NCBI RefSeq assembly: GCF_900104095.1
Contig: NZ_FNJO01000007.1
Coordinates: forward strand, 277,603 to 341,602
From: Ralstonia sp. 25mfcol4.1
GTDB taxonomy: Bacteria; Pseudomonadota; Gammaproteobacteria; Burkholderiales; Burkholderiaceae
Direction of reading: 5' to 3'
DNA: 64,000 bases
A model generated the notes under the pieces. The model was not told the DNA's origin and did no database searches. It saw only the letters and a program-made list of their open reading frames with translations. Shown here piece by piece: positions 53,667-60,645 of this stretch (positions are counted from its first letter, which is position 1; each line of letters begins with the position of its first letter). The translations under genes were made by a program, and so were the position numbers.

Positions 53667-55036
53667 TGCGCGCTCCTGGGTTGGCCGATGACGGGTTGCG
53701 GCGTGTCCGCGGCGGGGCCGGATGCGCCGGACTTGCCCGCCTTGCGGGCCAGGTGGAAGACGACAGAGATGTAGGCCACGATCAGCGCCAGATACAGCGA
53801 CAGGTACATGGCCAGGGTGCTGCCGATCATGGCGGCGGGCACCTTCGAGGCGGCCTGGGCGGTGGTCAGCACGCCATAGACCAGATAAGGCTGCCGGCCG
53901 ATCTCGGTGACATACCAGCCCGCCACCAGCGCGATCCAGCCGGAAAACGTCATCGCCACCAGCACGCGTGCCAGCCACGGCGAAGGTGCACCCTGCCGGC
54001 GGATCTGCCAGGTGCCCAGCCACGAGACGGCCAGCATCAGCAGGCCTACGCCAACCATGATGCGGAAGGCGAAGAACAGCGGTGCCACGGGCGGATGCCG
54101 ATCGGCAAAGGCGTCGATGCCCTTGATCTCGCCATCGACCTTGTGGGTCAGGTAGATCGATGCCAGTTTCGGAATCGCGATCTCGAAATCATTCGACTGC
54201 GTGGTGGCGTTGGGCAGGCCGAACAGCACGGCGGGCGCGCCCTTTTCGGTCTTCCAGATGCCTTCCATGGCCGCGATCTTGGCCGGCTGGTGATGCAGCG
54301 TGTTCAGGCCGTGCAGGTCGCCGGCCACGATCTGCAGCGGAATCAGCAATGCCGCCAGCGTCACGCCGGTGCGCAGCGAATGCATGACTTCGCGGCTGCG
54401 GTCGTGGCGCAGCCAGCGATAGGCCGAGATACCTGCCAGCAGGAAGGCCACGGTCAGGCCCGACGCCAGCAGCATGTGCACGAGCCGGTAGGGGAACGAC
54501 GGGTTGAAGATGACTTGGAACCAGCTGGTGACATGCGCGCGGCCATCGATCATCTCGAATCCGGCCGGGGTTTGCATCCACGAGTTCAGCGCCAGGATCC
54601 AGAACGCCGACAGCGTGGTGCCGCCGGCCACCAGCAGCGTGGCGATGGTGTGCATGCGATTGCCGACGCGCCGCATGCCGAACAGCATGATGCCGAGGAA
54701 GGTGGCTTCCAGGAAGAACGCGGTCAGTACCTCATAGGCCAGCAACGGGCCGGCGATGTTGCCGACGGTTTCCATGTAGCCGGGCCAGTTGGTGCCGAAC
54801 TGGAAGCTCATGGTGATGCCGCTGACCACGCCCAGCGCGAACGTCAGCGCGAAGATCTTGACCCAGACGCGATAGGCGTCCATCCAGCTTTCATCGCTGG
54901 TCTTGTTGTAGCGCAGCTTGAAGAACAGCAGCACCCACGCCAGCGAGATGCTGATGGTGGGAAACAGGATGTGGAACGTGATATTCGCGGCGAACTGGAT
55001 GCGCGCCAGTATCACCGGATCGACACTTGCAAACAC
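53663..55036 (-). CDS. cioA: Cytochrome bd-type cyanide-insensitive oxidase subunit I
   Basis: 457 aa, shorter than E. coli CydA (522) because the Q-loop is short, as in the CioA class. Haem-ligand His near residue 22 (ITFHILFPTISISLAWVLLF), then FQFGTNWPGYMETVGNIAGP and the GWYVTEIGRQPYLVYGVLTT motif are visible. It oxidises quinol and reduces oxygen without pumping protons, supporting growth at low oxygen or with cyanide/NO. The gene begins 3 bp after the regulator gene and overlaps cioB. Confidence 0.95.
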   Translation of the reverse strand: MFASVDPVILARIQFAANITFHILFPTISISLAWVLLFFKLRYNKTSDESWMDAYRVWVKIFALTFALGVVSGITMSFQFGTNWPGYMETVGNIAGPLLAYEVLTAFFLEATFLGIMLFGMRRVGNRMHTIATLLVAGGTTLSAFWILALNSWMQTPAGFEMIDGRAHVTSWFQVIFNPSFPYRLVHMLLASGLTVAFLLAGISAYRWLRHDRSREVMHSLRTGVTLAALLIPLQIVAGDLHGLNTLHHQPAKIAAMEGIWKTEKGAPAVLFGLPNATTQSNDFEIAIPKLASIYLTHKVDGEIKGIDAFADRHPPVAPLFFAFRIMVGVGLLMLAVSWLGTWQIRRQGAPSPWLARVLVAMTFSGWIALVAGWYVTEIGRQPYLVYGVLTTAQAASKVPAAMIGSTLAMYLSLYLALIVAYISVVFHLARKAGKSGASGPAADTPQPVIGQPRSAQ

Positions 55037-55039
55037 GGG

Positions 55040-55690
55040 TTACTCCTTGGGGGGGCGGGCAGACTTTGCGGGGGTCTTGCTGCCGGCGGACTTCGCCGGG
55101 GCCTTGTCGGCCCTGGCAGTCTTGTCTTTCGCGGCGCCGCCCATGCCGATGGCAGAGGTCAGCCGGTCCTTGACGTCCAGCAGCTTGGTGACGCGCGAGC
55201 CCAGGCGCATCAGCTTTTCGAGGGTGGCGACGTCGAGCTTCTGCATGTCGCCAAACCACGTGGTGACCAGCAGGATCAGCCCGTACATCTCCTTCATGCG
55301 GGCCTGGGCGTGCCGGTCTTCGTCGGACAGCGGCGTTTCCAGCTGGACTTCGCGCAGCATCGACAGCGTGGGATCGATCTCGCGCCGGCGACGCTCCTCG
55401 GCCAGCGTGCGGAAGATCGCCCAGACATCGTCGGGCGCGGAAAAATACTCGCGGCGGTCGCCGGGCTGGTGCGACAGCTTCACCAGGTTCCAGGATTCCA
55501 GTTCCTTCAGCCCGATGCTGACGTTGGAGCGCGAAAACCCGAGTGATTCGGCGATCTCGTCCGCGTTCAGCGGACGCGCGGCGGTAAAAAGAAGGGCGTA
55601 GATCTGACCAACCGTACGGTTGATGCCCCAGCGGCTACCCATTTCACCGAAGTGGAGGACAAATCGCTGGACAAGGGGCGAGAGTTGCAT
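55040..55690 (-). CDS. GbsR/MarR-family regulator of the cio operon
   Basis: 216 aa from MQLSPLVQRFVLHFGEMGSR; an in-frame extension upstream (to 55801) was rejected because it begins with low-complexity Pro/His sequence. The HTH is GQIYALLFTAARPLNADEIA followed by LGFSRSNVSIGLKELESWNL. A C-terminal helical dimerisation domain and a Lys/Ala-rich tail (KDKTARADKAPAKSAGSKTP) follow. It sits 3 bp before cioA in the same orientation, so it probably controls the oxidase. An inverted repeat lies upstream of its start. Confidence 0.88.
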   Translation of the reverse strand: MQLSPLVQRFVLHFGEMGSRWGINRTVGQIYALLFTAARPLNADEIAESLGFSRSNVSIGLKELESWNLVKLSHQPGDRREYFSAPDDVWAIFRTLAEERRRREIDPTLSMLREVQLETPLSDEDRHAQARMKEMYGLILLVTTWFGDMQKLDVATLEKLMRLGSRVTKLLDVKDRLTSAIGMGGAAKDKTARADKAPAKSAGSKTPAKSARPPKE

Positions 55691-55720
55691 TGTCTGTTTT
55701 GAATTTTCAGAAATTTGTGA

Positions 55721-55738
55721 AAGTTTAGAACAAAACTT
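55721..55738. promoter_or_regulatory. Operator-like dyad upstream of the GbsR-like gene
   Basis: AAGTTT-AGAACA-AAACTT, a perfect 6-bp dyad, lies 31 bp upstream of the regulator ATG in an AT-rich stretch; TTTCA and TGAAA flank the neighbouring bases as a second weaker dyad. Likely autoregulatory site of the cio operon. Confidence 0.5.
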
Positions 55739-55802
55739 AAAAACGTGCGCGGGGTGCGGGGTGGGAAGGGGTGTGGCGGGGTGTCGCAGTGTCGGTGTCA
55801 CG

Positions 55803-55985
55803 TCTCACAGTTGTTGAGTTCTGTCTCACAGTTAGTGGGTTAAATTCTCAAAGTTAATGGGTACGTCAATGGCACGCAAACGGCCGTAGGACGCCATTTC
55901 GCGGTTGGAGGCACACCGCGAAGATGGTGAATTTGCGTCGGTTTTCGACTGCGACTCGCGTTGCGTCCCATAGTTAGTGGGTACA
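55803..55985 (+). repeat. Transposon-end-like direct repeats
   Basis: Copies of TCTCACAGTTAGTGGGT occur at 55803, 55824 and 55846 (21 and 22 bp apart, one helical turn doubled) and again at 55966 (TCCCATAGTTAGTGGGTAC). They share TCTCA-(C/A)A-GTTA(A/G)TGGGT with 1-4 differences. Ordered ~22-bp repeats in one orientation are typical of transposase binding sites at the ends of Tn7-, Tn5053- and IS21-like elements. The sequence TGTCA at 55796 may mark the tip. It marks the boundary between the cio operon and the accessory island. Confidence 0.6.
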
Positions 55986-56015
55986 CGAATGCTGGAAGGA
56001 TTGGGTAGACAGTCT

Positions 56016-56043
56016 CACACGAGCACCGAGCGGCGCTCGTGTG
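56016..56043. repeat. Inverted repeat in the island boundary
   Basis: CACACGAGC and GCTCGTGTG are perfect 9-bp arms around 10 bases. It lies 30 bp after the fourth direct repeat and is followed by TAGTGGGTGGG. Probably part of the transposon-end architecture or a terminator without T-tract. Confidence 0.55.
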
Positions 56044-56295
56044 TAGTGGGTGGGTCGTGCAACTGGTGCGTCGCCCCCAACGTCTGCAGGCAGGCCTTTG
56101 TGTCGGCCCATCAAAGTCCCGGGTTGCGGATTCTCAGAGCTGCTCGTCGCGTGCTAGGGTATTAGGAAGGCGTGTAGGTAAGCGGGCCGCAACGGTAGTG
56201 GGAGACGTCGCCGCAGGCCCAGATTTGGACGCAGAGTCCGCCCGCTGTGGCGTGGTGCAAAAAATGGTCGATCCGAACTAGGAAAAGAGGAAGGC

Positions 56296-56718
56296 ATGCA
56301 GAGCGATGCTGTGATCGTGCTACCCCCGGAGCCTACACCGCATGGGCTAACGGCTAGTGCCTCCGCGCGGTCCCTTCAAGAGCATTTTCTTGCGTTTTTG
56401 AACGCAAACAACCCGAACGGGTTCGAAGTCGACGCCGTCGCACACATTTCTGGCAGTACGGTGGGAGATCTCATGCTGCTAGTCGCACTGAATGGCTCAA
56501 TAGCGATCGTTGACTTCAAGCTGGAAGCGAAGAAGTTGAAAAAATTGTCGGCCGGCACGTTGCGACATGGGCACTGCCTGGAACTGTTGTCGCGGTTGTT
56601 CGGGTACAAAAATTGGCATGATGCGAATCAGAACGTGAAAGCCGGGCGACTAATGAACAGGCGCACCGACAGAGGTCGCATCAGTATGAAGATGTTCGAT
56701 GTCGCCGGTCAAAATTAA
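56296..56718 (+). CDS. Island protein of unknown function with a glyoxalase-superfamily-type helix
   Basis: 140 aa, preceded by GAGGAAGGC. No full domain is recognised. Residues ~95-125 (LRHGHCLELLSRLFGYKNWH) resemble the ALE-L-A--LGFKNWN helical motif found at the ends of many plasmid and accessory-region proteins (often named glyoxalase superfamily). The N-terminal half has SGSTVGDLMLLVALNGSIAI followed by VDFKLEAKKLKK. Its association with a Gabija locus suggests an accessory role, but this is unproven. The gene lies alone, 771 bp from the nuclease gene. Confidence 0.65.
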   Translation: MQSDAVIVLPPEPTPHGLTASASARSLQEHFLAFLNANNPNGFEVDAVAHISGSTVGDLMLLVALNGSIAIVDFKLEAKKLKKLSAGTLRHGHCLELLSRLFGYKNWHDANQNVKAGRLMNRRTDRGRISMKMFDVAGQN

Positions 56719-57489
56719 CGAATCGATAGGAAAGCATCCACGGGCCACTTGACTTGGCCGGCAGACGCGAGCGGCTCTAGTCTCTGCCTCGCGCGCTCGT
56801 AGGCCGTCCAACAGATCATCCTCTCTCGTTTCGAGAAGGTTCTTGACGAGCCAGCGTGGTATGAGGTGGCCGGTGTCGAAAGTATCGCGGGCATCGCGAG
56901 ATCCCTTGACAGAATGGGCGACTATCTCGCTTTCTATGGAAAAGGATCCGTCGTAGCACACGGGCAGAGCTATCGCGACCATGTCATGTTGGGGAAGGGC
57001 GGAAAATAGGGCGATAAAGCCGATCCGCGCCCCACGCGAAACCGCTGAAGTCGTTCGGGCCGCAGTCGCCGTGGCGTTCTCCTGCTACGAAGACGTCATT
57101 GTGAGATATGTGCCCGGCGATATCGGAGCCTATCGAGCCATGTACACACGCGATGGCGAGAGACAAATCCTGCGATGAACGGACTTCAGGTGCATAAGCC
57201 AAGGCCCTGACGGCGAAAGGTCTCAGATTTATGGGGTCTAGCTGAGCGAGACGACCGCTGTGTGGCGTGCGCGCAAGAAGGTTTCCCCAAGACGGGGGCA
57301 CTTGGCATGGCGGCCCGATGGCAGGAGGATGCCTCTTAAAAAAGTTCGCAGGTTCTGGAGGTGAGTGCGGGATACTGATTGGTCGCTCTTGCGCAGAATT
57401 GCTCGCGCATTCCGGCGCAGCAGGCTCACGGGCTGGCATGTCTGCATACATATGCGATCATGATGCACTTAGACAGCCTCCCGTAAGCC
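56719..57489. other. Gene-poor spacer in the defence island
   Basis: 771 bp between the small island gene and the Gabija nuclease gene. Short open frames exist on both strands, but none has a ribosome site with recognised protein sequence. It may hold the promoter of the Gabija pair or the remains of older insertions. The GC content is visibly below that of the flanking chromosome. Confidence 0.5.
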
Positions 57490-59193
57490 ATGACTCGCCT
57501 GCGCAGAATTGAGATACGCCATTTCCGTAGCATCGCCCAGTTCGTTTGGTGTCCGGGGCCTGGACTAAACGCGTTGATCGGTTCTGGCGACGCCGGCAAG
57601 TCCAGCGTGCTCGATGCGATCGATCTCTGCTTGGGCGCCCGGCGTAACGTCGTCTTTGGCGATGACGACTTCTTCGGCATGAACGTCGATCAGCCCATCG
57701 TGATCGAGATCACCGTGGGGGAGCTTGATGACGCGCTCAAGAATCTTGAGGCCTATGGCCTGTACCTGAGGGGCTTCCGAGCAGAGGATGGAGCCGTGGT
57801 GGACGAGCCAGAGGTGCGCTGCGAGACCGTGCTGACTGTTCGACTTACAGTGCAGAGCGATTTGGAGCCGCAATGGCAACTGGTTTCCGACCGCGCAGCC
57901 GCGCAGGGGCAAACGCGGCATCTGGCTTGGGCCGACCGGCTGCGGATTGCACCGGGTAAGCTGGGTGCAAGGGGCGACGAGAACCTGAGCTGGCGCCGTG
58001 GCTCGGTGCTGAATCGACTCTCCGACGAGCGGGCGGATGCGTCGGCAGCCTTGGTGCGTGCCGGGCGTGAGGCGAGGTTGCGCTTTGGTGACGACGCTCA
58101 GGCCCAATTAGGGCAGGCGCTGAAGCAAGTATTGGAAACAGCCAATCAGCTCGGGGTGCCGGTTGGAGATCAGGTAAAGGCCCTGCTCGATGCCCACGCC
58201 ATCTCTGTGTCCGGCGGCGCCATCGCGCTTCACAACGCTGGGGGCGTTCCGCTCAGGTCCCTCGGATTGGGTTCGGCTCGACTATTGGTGGCAGGATTGC
58301 AGCGGGCTGCCGCGGCAGATACTTCCGTCTTGTTGGTCGACGAGATTGAGACCGGTCTGGAGCCTCACCGGATCTACCGCTTACTTGTCACTCTGGGCGC
58401 AAAGGAACAGGCGCCGCCGCTGCAGGTGTTCCTGACTACTCACTCGCCGGTGGTGGTGCGAGAGCTATCAGGCACGCAACTCTACGTGCTGCGCCAGCAT
58501 AACGGCGTACATCTAGCGCACTGCTGTGGCAACGAAGACGACGTGCAAGGCACGATGCGCCGGTACCCGGAAGCTCTGCTTGGCAAGAGTATCCTGGTGT
58601 GCGAAGGCGCGAGCGAGGTTGGACTGATTCGGGGTATGGACCAAGCGAGCAATCAGCCCTCCATCTCAACGTTCGGCGTGGTGCTCGTCGACGGGTCTGG
58701 ATCGTCTGCCGTGCAGCGAGCGCTCGCATTCCAAAAACTCGGCTACCGGGTTGCGCTCCTGCGGGACAGTGATGTACCTCCCAAGCTCGAAGAGGAGGGC
58801 TTCAAAGCGGCTGGGGGAGCGGTATTCGCTTGGCGAGCTCCCAATGCCTTAGAGGACGAACTGTTTCAAGCCCTTGACGGCATGGCCGTCGCTAAACTTT
58901 GGGACTTGATCAAGGAGCAAAGCGACCTGGACGTGCTGGACGGCCAATTGCGCACGGCAAGCGGCAACGTCCTTAACGTAGCGGCTGTCGATGCAGCAAT
59001 GCTCCAGCGGCCGGGGCCTGATCTGCGGCGTATTCTCGGTAAGGCCGCGCGGTCCAAACACAACGCTTGGTTCAAGTCGGTGACCGACATGGAGAGAATC
59101 GCGCGCGAGATAGTGGCGCACGGCTTTGAACAGTCGGACCTGCAATTCAAGACGGAGATTAATCGCATCTTCGGATGGTGCTGGAATGGCTAG
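57490..59193 (+). CDS. gajA: Gabija-like nuclease GajA: OLD-family ATPase/TOPRIM endonuclease
   Basis: 567 aa, close to characterised GajA (~578). N-terminal ABC-type ATPase: Walker A at residues 31-38 (GSGDAGKSSVLDAI), signature SLGLGSARLLVAGLQRA, Walker B VLLVDEIETGLEPHRIYRLL at ~280 and the H-loop TTHSPVVVREL. The C-terminal TOPRIM nuclease has the glutamate in LVCEGASEVGLIRG (~372) and the acidic pair in LLRDSDVP (~425), so nicking activity is expected. GajA forms a complex with GajB that cuts phage or plasmid DNA when nucleotides fall. It overlaps the helicase gene by 8 bp. Confidence 0.78.
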   Translation: MTRLRRIEIRHFRSIAQFVWCPGPGLNALIGSGDAGKSSVLDAIDLCLGARRNVVFGDDDFFGMNVDQPIVIEITVGELDDALKNLEAYGLYLRGFRAEDGAVVDEPEVRCETVLTVRLTVQSDLEPQWQLVSDRAAAQGQTRHLAWADRLRIAPGKLGARGDENLSWRRGSVLNRLSDERADASAALVRAGREARLRFGDDAQAQLGQALKQVLETANQLGVPVGDQVKALLDAHAISVSGGAIALHNAGGVPLRSLGLGSARLLVAGLQRAAAADTSVLLVDEIETGLEPHRIYRLLVTLGAKEQAPPLQVFLTTHSPVVVRELSGTQLYVLRQHNGVHLAHCCGNEDDVQGTMRRYPEALLGKSILVCEGASEVGLIRGMDQASNQPSISTFGVVLVDGSGSSAVQRALAFQKLGYRVALLRDSDVPPKLEEEGFKAAGGAVFAWRAPNALEDELFQALDGMAVAKLWDLIKEQSDLDVLDGQLRTASGNVLNVAAVDAAMLQRPGPDLRRILGKAARSKHNAWFKSVTDMERIAREIVAHGFEQSDLQFKTEINRIFGWCWNG

Positions 59194-60607
59194 CTACGAC
59201 ATCGACTTGCTTCAGCTAGCTGGCGCACGAGTTGAGGCACCGGCGGGGTGCGGCAAGACGCAACTCCTGACGGACGCGCTTGCTCGCCACGGACTGGGAA
59301 AGCCGATCCTGCTACTGACCCATACCAATGCGGGCGTCGCCGCCTTGCGCAAGCGACTCGAGCTAGCTGGCGTAGATCCCAAACGGTACCGTCTCGGAAC
59401 TGTCGACGGTTGGGCGATGAAGCTCGTCGCTACGTTTCCGATGCGGGCAGGCCTCGATCCCGCCATCCTTGCCGCGCAGCGCCCTGACTATCGGGCAATC
59501 CGTGAGTCCGCTGCGCGCCTGCTGGCGGCAGGGCATGTATGCGACATGCTTGCTGCGAGCTATGCGCGGCTTTGGGTCGATGAATATCAGGATTGCTCGG
59601 TCCTTCAACACGCTATCATCCTAGGCGCTGCCGCATGTGTGCCTACCTGTGTGGTCGGCGACCCGTTGCAGGCAATTTTCGGCTTTGGTGGCGATCCGTT
59701 AGCGTCCTGGCAGGGCGATGTGTGTCAACATTTCCCGATCGGCCATACGCTGGATCGGCCCTGGCGTTGGATCAACGCGGGCGCTGAAGAGCTCGGACAG
59801 TGGTTGCTACACGCGAGGCTTCTCCTGCTCAATGGGCAGCCGATTGATTTAGCGACTGGGCCCCCCTCTGTGCAATGGGTTCAGCTTGATGGTTCAGCCA
59901 ATGATCACGGCCGGCTGCTCGCAGCAGCTGGGACCGCTCCGCCCCACCGGGATGGCACTGTTTTGGTCATTGGCCACAGTACCAGCCCCCAGAGCCAGCA
60001 GCGCATGGCCAGCCTCGTGCCCGGCGCCGTCACGATTGAAGCGGTAGACCTCCGGGATTTGGTCGACTTCGCAACAGGCTTACAGCTGCAAGCTCCCGAC
60101 GCGATCAGGCGTATCGTTGAATTTTGCGGCAGGATGATGACGGGGGTTGGGGCGGCAGCACTCTTAGAGCGACTTGAGGTCTTGCGTCGAGGCAAGAGCA
60201 GGCGCGAGCCGAGTGAGGTTGAAACGGCGGCTACGATGTTTGAAGTGCAGCGCTCGCTACCAGCCGTGAGGCGGCTTATCGAAGCGCTGCGCGACCAGCC
60301 AGGCTCACGGGTTTTCCGACCGGTTGTGCTGCGCGCGTGCCTGGAAGCGTTGCGCACAGCTACGACTGGCGGCGTTCCGACGCTGCAGGAAGCTGCGATT
60401 CGGATTCGCGAGCAGGGCCGCATGCAGGCTAGGACCCTTCCACGGCGGGCGGTGGGAAGCACACTGTTGATTAAGGGCCTGGAGGCCCATGTCGCTGTCG
60501 TTCTTGATGCCGACGCGTTGAACGTGCCGAATCTTTATGTGGCACTGACACGTGGATCAGCGCGACTGGTTGTGTGTTCAGCCAGATCACAGATCGCACC
60601 TCGCTGA
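59186..60607 (+). CDS. gajB: Gabija-like helicase GajB: UvrD/PcrA-like
   Basis: 473 aa from the ATG inside the end of gajA. Superfamily 1 motifs are in order: Walker A EAPAGCGKTQLL (residues 17-28), LWVDEYQDCSVLQHAI (motif II, ~131), CVVGDPLQAIFGFGG (motif III), LDRPWRWINAG (motif IV), STLLIKGLEAHVAVVLDADA (motif V) and LYVALTRGSARLVV (motif VI). The protein is small compared with UvrD (~720), as expected for GajB (~494). GajB is thought to sense or process DNA ends and activate GajA. No other domain is seen. Confidence 0.78.
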   Translation: MASYDIDLLQLAGARVEAPAGCGKTQLLTDALARHGLGKPILLLTHTNAGVAALRKRLELAGVDPKRYRLGTVDGWAMKLVATFPMRAGLDPAILAAQRPDYRAIRESAARLLAAGHVCDMLAASYARLWVDEYQDCSVLQHAIILGAAACVPTCVVGDPLQAIFGFGGDPLASWQGDVCQHFPIGHTLDRPWRWINAGAEELGQWLLHARLLLLNGQPIDLATGPPSVQWVQLDGSANDHGRLLAAAGTAPPHRDGTVLVIGHSTSPQSQQRMASLVPGAVTIEAVDLRDLVDFATGLQLQAPDAIRRIVEFCGRMMTGVGAAALLERLEVLRRGKSRREPSEVETAATMFEVQRSLPAVRRLIEALRDQPGSRVFRPVVLRACLEALRTATTGGVPTLQEAAIRIREQGRMQARTLPRRAVGSTLLIKGLEAHVAVVLDADALNVPNLYVALTRGSARLVVCSARSQIAPR

Positions 60608-60645
60608 ACGCGCAACGCAATAGGGAGATATGCGTCGTCAAGTGT

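Noticed and set aside
56650..56982. 110-codon minus-strand frame in the island spacer
   Set aside because: Overlaps a better-started plus-strand gene, has no ribosome site, and no recognised motif; it could be a decayed gene but cannot be supported.
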